From Kiritimatiellia bacterium (GTDB lineage: Bacteria; Verrucomicrobiota; Kiritimatiellia; RFP12; UBA1067): a DNA stretch of 36,094 nt. Of the stretch, positions 7,687 to 15,215 are shown piece after piece. The stretch spans positions 1-36,094 of the forward strand of contig JAKSOY010000016.1 in assembly GCA_024405255.1 (NCBI GenBank). The letters are read 5' to 3'. A program made the position numbers and the translations under genes. Within the stretch, counting starts at the first letter, position 1. Each line of letters opens with the position of its first letter. The notes beneath the pieces were generated by a model that did no database searches, was not told where the DNA came from, and saw only the letters and a list, made by a program, of their open reading frames with translations.

Positions 7687-9054
7687 ATGCAGCGTAGAGA
7701 ATTTCTGGGAATCGCCACCCTCGCGGTGGCGGCGGCGTCGATGGCGGCGAACGAACGGGTGAAGACGGCGGGCGCGCCGATGCGTGGCTTTGCGGACAAG
7801 CCGCTCGACAAAGTGCGGGTGGGCGTGATCGGCATCGGCGGGCGTGGGAGCTCGGCAGTCGCGCGCCTCTGTAAGATTCCGGGCGTGCAGATCACGGCGG
7901 TGTGCGACCTGTTGGCGGATCGGGTCCGGAAGGGGCAGGACATCGTCAAGCGTGCGGGCTTCCCCGAGCCGAAGGGATATGTCGGACCCGAGGGCTACAA
8001 GCAGCTTGCGGATGCGGGCGTCTGCGACGTGGTGCACATCAACACCAACTGGATCTCCCACACCGAAATCGCGCTGCGCACGCTCCAGGGTGGACTCCAC
8101 ACGCTCATGGAAGTGCCGGGCTGCCGCACGATCGAACAGGGATGGCAGCTCATCGAGGCCTCCGAAAAGTACCGCCGCCATTGCGCGGTGCTCGCCAACT
8201 GCAGCTACGGCGACCAGGAGATGATGCTCATCAACGTGGCGCACCAGAAGGTGCTGGGCGAAATCATGCATGCGGAAGGGTGCTACCTCCACAACACCCG
8301 CGCGCCGATGCCGTATGGTAATCAGGGGTTCCTTTCCCGCGACAAGATCTTTTCGTCGCTGCAGGCGCTGGAGAACCACACGGGAATGTGCTATCCGGTG
8401 CATCAGTTCGGTCCGATTGCGCTTGCGCTCGACATCAACCGCGGCGATCGCCTCGACCATCTCGTCTCCATGGGCAACGAGGGGTTCGGCTGGCAGGAGG
8501 TCGCCAGGAAGACGTACGGTCCGGACGCGCCGGTCGCGAAGGTCAAGTTCGAGTCCAACGACTTCAACACCACGCTCATTCGCACCGCCAAGGGCAAGTC
8601 CATCATGCTGCGCCAGTGCAACAACTGTCCGATGCCCTATTGCCGCGAATACAAGCTCTACGGTTTCAATGGCACGTTCAACGCGAACCCGCTGGAGATC
8701 ACCATTGAGAAGCAGTTCCCGCGCGGTGCGGACTGGATGGGCGAGGAGGAGAAGAAGGCGTTCTCCGCCAAGTACCGCTCGCCGATGTGGGCGCACTACG
8801 CCGAGCGCGCGCATCTGGGCGGACATGGCGGCATGGACTACTTCATGGACTTCCGCTGGAGCTACTGTCTGCGCAAGGGCCTGCCGCTCGACATCGACGT
8901 GTACGACCTCGCCACCTGGAGCTCGATCTTCGAACTCTCCGAACGTAGCGTGCGGAATGGTTCGCAGCCCCAGAACGTGCCGGACTTCACACGCGGCGCG
9001 TGGAAGACGCTTCCGCCTGTCGGCGACATGTCCGTCCCGCCGGGTTACGTGTGA
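7687..9054 (+). CDS. GH109-type (Gfo/Idh/MocA) alpha-N-acetylgalactosaminidase with Tat signal
   Basis: A 455-aa NAD-dependent protein. The N-terminus has a twin-arginine signal (QRREFLGIATLAVAAASMAA), so it would be exported folded with its cofactor. The Rossmann motif is VGVIGIGGRGS at about residues 42-52. The segments CSYGDQEMM, ALENHTGMCYPVHQFGPIALAL and INRGDRLDHLVSM closely resemble GH109 enzymes, which cleave terminal alpha-GalNAc through an NAD-assisted redox mechanism. The ribosome site is AAAAAGGAA before ATG 7687. A general Gfo/Idh oxidoreductase of other specificity is the alternative. Together with the GH129-like gene it suggests use of GalNAc-capped host glycans. Confidence 0.8.
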   Translation: MQRREFLGIATLAVAAASMAANERVKTAGAPMRGFADKPLDKVRVGVIGIGGRGSSAVARLCKIPGVQITAVCDLLADRVRKGQDIVKRAGFPEPKGYVGPEGYKQLADAGVCDVVHINTNWISHTEIALRTLQGGLHTLMEVPGCRTIEQGWQLIEASEKYRRHCAVLANCSYGDQEMMLINVAHQKVLGEIMHAEGCYLHNTRAPMPYGNQGFLSRDKIFSSLQALENHTGMCYPVHQFGPIALALDINRGDRLDHLVSMGNEGFGWQEVARKTYGPDAPVAKVKFESNDFNTTLIRTAKGKSIMLRQCNNCPMPYCREYKLYGFNGTFNANPLEITIEKQFPRGADWMGEEEKKAFSAKYRSPMWAHYAERAHLGGHGGMDYFMDFRWSYCLRKGLPLDIDVYDLATWSSIFELSERSVRNGSQPQNVPDFTRGAWKTLPPVGDMSVPPGYV

Positions 9055-9062
9055 GAGGAGGG

Positions 9063-9093
9063 CGAAATCGAGATCTTGAAGAAAACGATTTCG
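9063..9093 (+). terminator. Possible hairpin after the GH109-type gene
   Basis: CGAAATCG (9063-9070) pairs with CGATTTCG (9086-9093) around a 15-base loop, 8 bases after the stop codon. No T run follows, so it may only be an mRNA-end hairpin. The rest of 9094-9228 shows no gene. Confidence 0.35.
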
Positions 9094-9228
9094 TCCAAGG
9101 TGAAACCGAAACATCCCTAGGGGAAGAATGCCCGTTCTCTCGAAGAGTAAATTCATGGAGGGGCAGTCTCCTACGAGCTCGCGTTCATACACCGTTTACT
9201 GACCGATTTCTGTTTGGAATGATTTTCA

Positions 9229-9257
9229 TTGATTTCCAAGTCGAAAAAGTGTATAAC
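9229..9257 (+). promoter_or_regulatory. Sigma70-type promoter for the 202-aa protein/RAYT pair
   Basis: TTGATT (9229-9234), a 17-base spacer and TATAAC (9252-9257) lie 38 bases before the AAGGAG at 9295-9300. Confidence 0.6.
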
Positions 9258-9309
9258 TAGAACAGTTATCAAACTTTTGTGACAAGTGTCTAAGAAGGAG
9301 ATTGATGAA

Positions 9310-9918
9310 ATGAATAATCCGCAAGGTAACTTCGAGAACTCGATATTCGGCCCGCATGGAACGCATCCGACGCCGAAGACATTGCCATATCCCACGCAAA
9401 AGATCAATACGATCTATGGTGAGACAGTTGAGTATCTGATTCCTGACGATCGCCGGGAAGAGGTTTTAAAGGAGCTCTATCCGTTCGGCACGCCTCCGTC
9501 GTTAGACGATGTGCTGATGGATATCCACCTGGACAAGGAGTTTGCCGTTCGCGACTTTAAGGTGATTGAGCAAAATGGTTATGTGATGTTGGTCAGTCCT
9601 TATTTCGCGGTGGATGGTGCGTCTGTTGTGGATTGGCAGCCGAAGAATGCCGCCGAAGACGGAACTTTCATTTCAAAGATGGCTGATGAACAGATTGAGA
9701 AGGCGTTTAGCGCAGGGCGTGCAGATGGCTTTACAGGAATGCCGAAGGGCACGGCCAAGCCGACGCGGGCCGAGGGTATGAGCACAGAGCGTTTTCGGGC
9801 GATTGAATCAGTCTATGATGAGGGGTATGAGGTGGGGCGTGCTGAACGTGAACAACAACAAAATCCGTCGTTCTTCACGTCGAATGCGTCTCGTCGTACG
9901 GGACGTCGTCCGAGATGA
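9310..9918 (+). CDS. Unknown 202-aa protein paired with RAYT transposase
   Basis: I do not recognise the family. The start is set at ATG 9310 because AAGGAG at 9295-9300 lies 9 bases before it; a GTG at 9286 is open but poorly placed. The protein is soluble and acidic in its middle part (EYLIPDDRREEVLKELYPFG, LDDVLMDIHLDKEFAVRDF, VSPYFAVDGASVVDWQPK). A Gly/Ala-rich helical segment (EQIEKAFSAGRADGF) leads to a basic, disordered-looking tail ending in ASRRTGRRPR. It lies 6 bases before the RAYT gene and shares its promoter, so it may be an accessory protein of that element or a neighbour by chance. Confidence 0.65.
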   Translation: MNNPQGNFENSIFGPHGTHPTPKTLPYPTQKINTIYGETVEYLIPDDRREEVLKELYPFGTPPSLDDVLMDIHLDKEFAVRDFKVIEQNGYVMLVSPYFAVDGASVVDWQPKNAAEDGTFISKMADEQIEKAFSAGRADGFTGMPKGTAKPTRAEGMSTERFRAIESVYDEGYEVGRAEREQQQNPSFFTSNASRRTGRRPR

Positions 9919-9924
9919 CCCGTC

Positions 9925-10923
9925 ATGAAAAACGACGGTGAAGAAATCAGGCATTTTCACCGCTTCCACGGCTATGACTATAGCCGTGGGGCGGCGATGA
10001 TGCTGTCGTTCCATCTGGAACCGCGTGTGCCAGTTTTCGGACGGGTGAACGGTGATCGAATGGCGTATTCGGAGATCGGCATGATTGCACGACGCGTACT
10101 CGCGAAAGAACGCGACAGAACGCTTGATGTGCAGCTCAAGAAATCGATCATCATGCCAGAGCATGTCCACTTGCGGCTTTATCTTCGCCCCGGGCAGGAA
10201 AAGCCGCTTGAAAAGATGGGGCGTTTTGTCTATAACTTCAAAGCCTGGACGCGTAATCACGCCAAGAAGGCGGGTGTGGAAATCCGCTGGCAGAAGAATT
10301 ACCATGATTGGATTCTGCCCTCGCGCGAGATCATCGTTCTGGCCGACAAGTATATTCAGAACAATCCTCTCAAGTGGTCGCTGATGCATGGCAATCCGCC
10401 GCCGCTTAAGGTTGTCGAGCCCTTGTGCAGCGCGGTGATTCCGGCGGGCGAGTGGTGGAGTGGCGTCGGCCGCATTGACTGGCTAGGCGACTCGGCCGTG
10501 AAAATGGCTGCCGTGCGACTTTCGCGGTCGATTCCTGTGTGCGAGATGAAGGCGGTGTGTGACCGGCTGCTGAAGGCGGCAGAGAAAGGGTATGTATTCG
10601 CGGGAACGTGGATTTCGCCTTGTGAGCGAATCTTGTTTGCCGAGCTGATGAAACGCGGTTTGCCGATTGTGAAAGGGGTGCAGGATCCGTTGTCGATGGT
10701 CTATCGCCCGAAAGGTGATGAAACGCGGCTTTTTGGTGAAAAGCGGTTGTTGATTCTTTCGCGCGTTTTTGCCGAAGGTACGGCACGGGGTGTCGGCTGG
10801 CATGGTATCAATCATGCGCTTGGTATGATTGCGCGTGCAACCGGGGGCGAGGCCGTTTATGTGTACTGGCGCCCAGGGGCGGGGGTGAGGTGGGATTTCA
10901 CCCGCGAGGGTGGTGGGCGGTAG
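9925..10923 (+). CDS. REP-associated tyrosine transposase (Y1/HUH) fused to a DprA/LOG-like domain
   Basis: A 332-aa protein. Residues about 8-165 form a Y1-transposase (TnpA_REP) domain: FHGYDYSRGAAMMLSFHLEP, the HUH metal site His80-x-His82 (MPEHVHLRLYL), and the catalytic-helix segment WQKNYHDWIL with Tyr126, then YIQNNPLKW. Such proteins nick single-stranded DNA at REP hairpins. Residues about 190-325 form a Rossmann-like domain recalling DprA/Smf and LOG proteins (VFAGTWISPCERILFAELMKRG, PIVKG, EKRLLILSRVFAEG, NHALGMIARATGGEAVYVYW). No strong ribosome site is visible; it may depend on translation of the gene before it. REP-like repeats lie directly downstream. Confidence 0.8.
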   Translation: MKNDGEEIRHFHRFHGYDYSRGAAMMLSFHLEPRVPVFGRVNGDRMAYSEIGMIARRVLAKERDRTLDVQLKKSIIMPEHVHLRLYLRPGQEKPLEKMGRFVYNFKAWTRNHAKKAGVEIRWQKNYHDWILPSREIIVLADKYIQNNPLKWSLMHGNPPPLKVVEPLCSAVIPAGEWWSGVGRIDWLGDSAVKMAAVRLSRSIPVCEMKAVCDRLLKAAEKGYVFAGTWISPCERILFAELMKRGLPIVKGVQDPLSMVYRPKGDETRLFGEKRLLILSRVFAEGTARGVGWHGINHALGMIARATGGEAVYVYWRPGAGVRWDFTREGGGR

Positions 10924-10943
10924 GCGGTGGGCTTGCGCCGCCG

Positions 10944-11023
10944 CCATCAGGATGGTTTCTCTGTGCCGCGCCAGCCGTGCGTAGGTGGTGTTGCCATCCT
11001 GATGTAGCCGCGCCAGCCGTGCG
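10944..11023 (+). repeat. REP-like repeat pair downstream of the RAYT gene
   Basis: Two units are present. Each has a CCATC...GATG hairpin (10944-10955 CCATCAGGATGG; 10994-11004 CCATCCTGATG) followed by the identical 17-mer GCCGCGCCAGCCGTGCG (10965-10981 and 11007-11023). The hairpin core is inverted between the two units while the 17-mer is direct. GTAG tetranucleotides occur at 10981-10984 and 11004-11007, resembling the conserved GTAG foot of classical REPs. Confidence 0.7.
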
Positions 11024-11031
11024 CTTTTTCA

Positions 11032-11061
11032 TTGGGCAAGGCGCGGGGGATTTGATATAAT
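11032..11061 (+). promoter_or_regulatory. Promoter of the beta-helix gene, possibly leaderless
   Basis: TATAAT lies at 11056-11061 with a weak TTGGGC at 11032-11037 (18-base spacer). Only six bases separate the -10 box from the start codon, so the transcript would begin at or next to the A of the ATG. Confidence 0.5.
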
Positions 11062-11067
11062 TCCATT

Positions 11068-13134
11068 ATGAAAAATATCATTCCTTTGACGATGTTGTGC
11101 TGTGCGGCCTCGTGGGTCGGTGCGGCGGAGTACCATGTGGCGCAAACGGGCTGCGATGATCGCGCAGATGGCTCGGCGGCACGCCCGTGGCGCACGATTC
11201 AACGTGCGGCCGATGTGGCCGAGGCGGGCGACGTGGTGACGATTCACGGCGGCGTCTATCGTGAGTGGGTGAAGCCCGCGCATGCAGGCCGTGCCGAGGC
11301 GCCGATTGTCTATCAGGCGGCGAAGGGTGAATCGGTGACGGTGACGGGCGCCAATGAAGTGCGGAACTGGAGCAAGCGCCCTGACGGACTCTGGACGGCC
11401 AAGGTCCGCTACGACACTTTCGGGGGCCTCAACCCGTTTACCGATTTTATCTTCGGTAATTGGTTTGGCGATGGCGGAAAGCGCCGCTACCGTACGCGCC
11501 TTGTCCAGAACGGCAAGCAGTTGAAGCTGTTCGGCGACGAAGTGTTCACGGCGGCGAAGGAGGCCTCGGGCAAATTCCTGCTGAATGTGGCGGGCATCAC
11601 ATCCGGGGCTCGTACGATTGCGGGTGCGACGGCCATCCGGCGCGTGGGACCGCGTGACGGCTTCCAGACGAAGTGGGGCCTTGAGCTCGGCTGGATCACG
11701 GAAGGTGCGACCTGCGTCTATCAGGGATTCGATTTCACGAAGCCGGAGGCGCGCAAGCTTGCGATCCACGTGTCGTCCATCTTTGCTTCGACGATCGACA
11801 TCTACGATGCGGCGCATCCCGAAAATCTGCTGGCGTCGGTGCGCGTGCCGCTCACGAAGGAATTCACCAAATACGCGACGGCCGAGGTCATGTTGCCCGC
11901 GTCGGCCGCGTCGGTGAAGGACCTCAAGTTCCGCTTCCGCTATGCCGCTGACGCGAAGCCGCTCGTCAAGAAGGGCGAGGCGGTGCTGATCCCCGGCATG
12001 GTGACGGGAACGATCGTGGCGGCGTTCGAGCAGGATCCAAACGTCTGCGTGCCGGAACTCGTGGTGCGTCCCGCCTGCTTCTATCCGGTGACGGAATACC
12101 GCGACTACCAGACGCTGCGCGGCATCCGTTTTGTGAATGCGGGCCCCAACTGGGCACCCCCCACGAGCGAACAGGTGGGCATTGTCGGTACGAACTGGTC
12201 TCGGGGCTGGACGATCGAGGACTGCGAAGTCTCCGGCTCGAGCTGCACCGGCATCACCCTGGGCAAATACGGCGACGAGTACGACAACTTCTCCGCGGAT
12301 TCGCAGCGGTATTCGTCCACCATCGCGCGCGCGGCGGAGAACGGCCTTGCGCGGGTAGGCTACCATAAGGTGCGTCGGTGCAAGGTCTTCGATTGCGGCC
12401 AGGCCGGCATCTGCGGTTCGCTCGGCGCGATGTTCAGCTCGATCGAGGACTGCGAAATCTACGACTGCCACTGGAAGAAGCCGTTCGGCGGTGCCGAAAT
12501 GGCCGGCATCAAGATCCACGGCGCCGTCGACTTCACGATTGCGCGCTGCCGCATCCACCACTGCGGGTGGCTGGGCGGCATCTGGTTCGACTGGATGGCG
12601 CAGGGCGCGCGCATCGTGGACAACGTACTGTGGGCGAACGAAGGCTACGACTTCTTTGCGGAGGTGGACCATGGCCCGGTGCTTGTGGAAGGAAACGACT
12701 TCCTGTCGAAGAACGCGTTCATGAGCTATTCGCAGAGCATCGCGTTCGTCGGGAACCGCTTGCGCGGGGGATACGAGAATCACGACGATGCGCGTCGTAC
12801 GCCGATTTTCGAACCGCATACGGCCGTCCTTCATGCGCTTGATTCGGATGCGTGTACCGATGGCGCGCACGTGTTCATCAACAACATCATGGGCGAGATC
12901 CCGTCCTTGAAGAAGAGCTCGCTGCCGAGCCGTCTGGAGGACAACTGGGTGATTGCGCGCGCGAACTGGAAGGTCGATGAAAAGACGGGTGCCTGCACGA
13001 TTACGCCGCCGGCGGGCGCGAAGGCGCCGGCGTTCAAGCCGGTCACGGGCGCGCGTCTGGGGACGAGCTGGGTGATCAAGCAGCCGTTCCCGGAACCGAC
13101 GGTCACGAAGTTCCCCACGTGCAATGCCAAGTGA
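11068..13134 (+). CDS. Secreted right-handed parallel beta-helix protein (polysaccharide lyase-like)
   Basis: A 688-aa protein with a signal peptide (MKNIIPLTMLCCAASWVGA). It opens with the usual start of pectate-lyase-like helices (EYHVAQTGCDD, GSAARPWRTIQRAADVAEAG, DVVTIHGGVYREWV). The C-terminal half has repeating coils: WTIEDCEVSGSSCTGI, HKVRRCKVFDCGQAGICG, FSSIEDCEIYDCHWKKPFGG, FTIARCRIHHCGWLGGIWFD. An inserted jelly-roll-like region (about 200-320) may bind carbohydrate. It likely degrades or binds an acidic polysaccharide; the exact activity cannot be read. No Shine-Dalgarno site stands before the ATG. The RadC start overlaps its last 11 bases. Confidence 0.82.
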   Translation: MKNIIPLTMLCCAASWVGAAEYHVAQTGCDDRADGSAARPWRTIQRAADVAEAGDVVTIHGGVYREWVKPAHAGRAEAPIVYQAAKGESVTVTGANEVRNWSKRPDGLWTAKVRYDTFGGLNPFTDFIFGNWFGDGGKRRYRTRLVQNGKQLKLFGDEVFTAAKEASGKFLLNVAGITSGARTIAGATAIRRVGPRDGFQTKWGLELGWITEGATCVYQGFDFTKPEARKLAIHVSSIFASTIDIYDAAHPENLLASVRVPLTKEFTKYATAEVMLPASAASVKDLKFRFRYAADAKPLVKKGEAVLIPGMVTGTIVAAFEQDPNVCVPELVVRPACFYPVTEYRDYQTLRGIRFVNAGPNWAPPTSEQVGIVGTNWSRGWTIEDCEVSGSSCTGITLGKYGDEYDNFSADSQRYSSTIARAAENGLARVGYHKVRRCKVFDCGQAGICGSLGAMFSSIEDCEIYDCHWKKPFGGAEMAGIKIHGAVDFTIARCRIHHCGWLGGIWFDWMAQGARIVDNVLWANEGYDFFAEVDHGPVLVEGNDFLSKNAFMSYSQSIAFVGNRLRGGYENHDDARRTPIFEPHTAVLHALDSDACTDGAHVFINNIMGEIPSLKKSSLPSRLEDNWVIARANWKVDEKTGACTITPPAGAKAPAFKPVTGARLGTSWVIKQPFPEPTVTKFPTCNAK

Positions 13135-13870
13135 TTTCAAACAGAGATCTGGTGAACTGAAACCGCGCGAACTGATGGAGCGCGCGGCTTCTTTGCGCGA
13201 GCTGTCGCCCGAGGTGCTGCTGGCGGTCCTGCTGAAGACCGGGACCGTCGGCTGTGACGTCCTTGAATTGGCGCGACGGCTGCTGGCGGCCTTTGGCGGC
13301 TTGAAAGAATTGCTCGTGAGCGACTGGCGCATGCTCGAGACGCGCATTGCGGCCTACAACGAGCGACATCCGACGCGGGCGATTCGCGGCCTGGGACACG
13401 TCAAGTGTCTTGAGTTGGCGGCGGCGTTCGAACTCGGCGCCCGCGTGTTGCGCCTCTCGCCCGAAGATTTGCGCCGGCGGACGATTCGCCGCGCGCCGGA
13501 CGCCTATGAAGTCTTTCGTACGGTGTTCGTCCGCGAGGACACGCAGGAGAATTTCTTCGTGCTGCCGCTCGACACGCGGTTCCATCCGATCTGCGAGCCG
13601 GTGCACATTGCGCGCGGCACGCGCGACAGCATGAGCGTCCATGTGCGCGAGGTGTTTCGCGAGGCGATCCGCTGGAATGCGCGCGGCGTGATGGTGGCGC
13701 ACAATCATCCGACGGGCGATCCGACGCCGAGCGCAGAAGACATGGCGTTGACGAAGCGCCTGCGGGAAGTGGCCGAGGTCGTGGGCATCGATTTGCTTGA
13801 CCATCTCGTCCTCGGCGATCCGCAGGGAGAGGTCCCGTTCGTGTCCTTGCGCGCACGGTCAGACTGGTGA
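13124..13870 (+). CDS. radC: RadC/JAB-domain (MPN+) protein
   Basis: A 248-aa RadC-family protein. The N-terminal helical part has KPRELMERAASLRELSPEVL and a helix-hairpin-helix region. The C-terminal JAMM metalloprotease-like domain has the zinc motif His193-x-His195...Asp206 (HNHPTGDPTPSAED) after REVFREAIRWNARGVMVAHN and before LLDHLVLG. The family is annotated as DNA repair, but the role is unproven and many copies lie on mobile elements. The length is normal. The gene starts within the end of the beta-helix gene and is followed by an overlapping esterase gene, so the two are likely co-translated. Confidence 0.9.
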   Translation: MPSDFKQRSGELKPRELMERAASLRELSPEVLLAVLLKTGTVGCDVLELARRLLAAFGGLKELLVSDWRMLETRIAAYNERHPTRAIRGLGHVKCLELAAAFELGARVLRLSPEDLRRRTIRRAPDAYEVFRTVFVREDTQENFFVLPLDTRFHPICEPVHIARGTRDSMSVHVREVFREAIRWNARGVMVAHNHPTGDPTPSAEDMALTKRLREVAEVVGIDLLDHLVLGDPQGEVPFVSLRARSDW

Positions 13871-13881
13871 AGGAAAAGGGA

Positions 13882-14499
13882 ATGGCATCGGAAGAACACA
13901 AGAAGATTCTCTATTTGCACGGGTTTGGATCCTCCGGGTCGAGTGGCACGGTGGATCTGCTGCGGCATGAATACTGGGAGAAGCGGAAGACCGACAAGGT
14001 GATTGTCCTTGCGCCGGACATTCCGGTCGATCCGGCCGAGGCGTTGCCGAAGCTGAAGGCGTTGGCTGAGAAGGAGCAGCCCGCGCTGATTGTCGGCACG
14101 TCGATGGGAGGCATGTACGCGCAGCAGCTGCGGGGATTCGAGCGCATCTGCGTGAATCCCTATTTTGAAATGTCGAAGCTCTACTCGATCGTCTCGGTCG
14201 GACGCCACAAGTGGTTCAACCCGCGTCAGGACGGGGCGCTCACCTTTCAGATTACAAAGGACATCATCGCCCACTTCGCGGAGATGGAGGCGCATCAGTT
14301 CGACGGCCTCGACGAGGTCGACCAGATCTTCTGCCACGGGCTCTTCGGAACCGAAGACGAAATCTCCGCGCTGGCGCGTCCGACCTTTGAACACTACTAT
14401 CCGGGCATGTCGCAGACATTCGAGGGCGGCCACCGGATGAACGACGACATCGCGCACGGCGTGCTCTTCCCGTTCATCAATTCGCTGGGGTGCATCTAG
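13882..14499 (+). CDS. YqiA/YcfP-like alpha/beta-hydrolase (esterase)
   Basis: A 205-aa cytoplasmic protein of the UPF0227/YqiA group. LYLHGFGSSGSSG forms the oxyanion region, the nucleophile is Ser in GTSMGGMYAQQL, a catalytic Asp is likely in GLFGTEDE, and the catalytic His is in EGGHRMND. A GTG at 13867 overlapping the RadC stop is possible, but ATG 13882 preceded by AAGGA is preferred. Family members hydrolyse short acyl esters; the natural substrate is unknown. Here it could deacetylate imported oligosaccharides, which is inference from context. Confidence 0.8.
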   Translation: MASEEHKKILYLHGFGSSGSSGTVDLLRHEYWEKRKTDKVIVLAPDIPVDPAEALPKLKALAEKEQPALIVGTSMGGMYAQQLRGFERICVNPYFEMSKLYSIVSVGRHKWFNPRQDGALTFQITKDIIAHFAEMEAHQFDGLDEVDQIFCHGLFGTEDEISALARPTFEHYYPGMSQTFEGGHRMNDDIAHGVLFPFINSLGCI

Positions 14500-14509
14500 G
14501 GAGGGGACG

Positions 14510-15187
14510 ATGGAAATTCTGCTCGCCGAAGATAACGCGACACTACGCGAAGGCCTGACCGTGCTGCTGGAAAGCGAAGGCTACACGGTACGGGCCGTCG
14601 CCGATGGCGTGGCGGCGCTGGAGCAGTTCGAGCGGCGTCGTCCGGACCTTCTTCTCCTCGACGTGATGATGCCGAAAAGAAACGGGTATGTCGTCTGCCG
14701 GACGGTTCGGGAAATCGACAAGTCGGTCCCCATCGTCTTTTTGACGGCGAAGGACGGCGATGCGGACGAATTGCGGGGCATCTCCCTCGGCGCGGACGAC
14801 TACATTTCGAAGACGAGTTCGCAGGAGGTGATGCTGGCGCGGATTGCCTCTCTCCTTGCGCGCCTGCGGCGGGCGCTGGATCCCCTGCCGGAGGAGATGG
14901 CGTTCACCTTTGGCACATGGCGTGTGGATGTGACGCGGCCGTGTCTCGTGTCGCCGGCCGGGCGATGTGTGGACCTGCTTGTGCGCGAACTCGAAATGCT
15001 GCGCTATTTCAAGCAGCATCCGGGCGAATTGATGTCCCGGGACTTTTTGTTGACCCGGTTCTGGGGACTTGACTTCAAAGGCGACGAGTCGACGTTGTCG
15101 ATGGCAATCAGCCGGTTGCGCAAGAAACTCGATGCCGATGGCGTGCGGATCCGCTCGGTCTACGGACAGGGGTATCGGTTTGAATGA
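14510..15187 (+). CDS. OmpR/PhoB-type response regulator (orphan)
   Basis: A 225-aa DNA-binding response regulator. The receiver domain has the acidic pair Glu7/Asp8 (LLAEDN), phospho-acceptor Asp51 (LLLLDVMMP), Thr in VFLTAKD and Lys in GADDYISK; the usual Pro after this Lys is replaced by Thr. The C-terminal winged helix (about 125-225) ends in the typical STLSMAISRLRKKL and IRSVYGQGYRFE. The ribosome site is AGGGAGGGG before the ATG. No histidine kinase gene is adjacent. It sits just before the GH127-GH92 pair and may control it. Confidence 0.93.
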   Translation: MEILLAEDNATLREGLTVLLESEGYTVRAVADGVAALEQFERRRPDLLLLDVMMPKRNGYVVCRTVREIDKSVPIVFLTAKDGDADELRGISLGADDYISKTSSQEVMLARIASLLARLRRALDPLPEEMAFTFGTWRVDVTRPCLVSPAGRCVDLLVRELEMLRYFKQHPGELMSRDFLLTRFWGLDFKGDESTLSMAISRLRKKLDADGVRIRSVYGQGYRFE

Positions 15188-15215
15188 ATGTGGTCAGAAT
15201 TTAAGGAGAACAGAC

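Noticed and set aside
7663..9192. Minus-strand open frame of about 509 codons
   Set aside because: Antisense to the GH109-type gene; composition typical of a shadow.
11029..13347. Minus-strand open frame of about 772 codons
   Set aside because: Antisense to the beta-helix and radC genes; no domain motifs.
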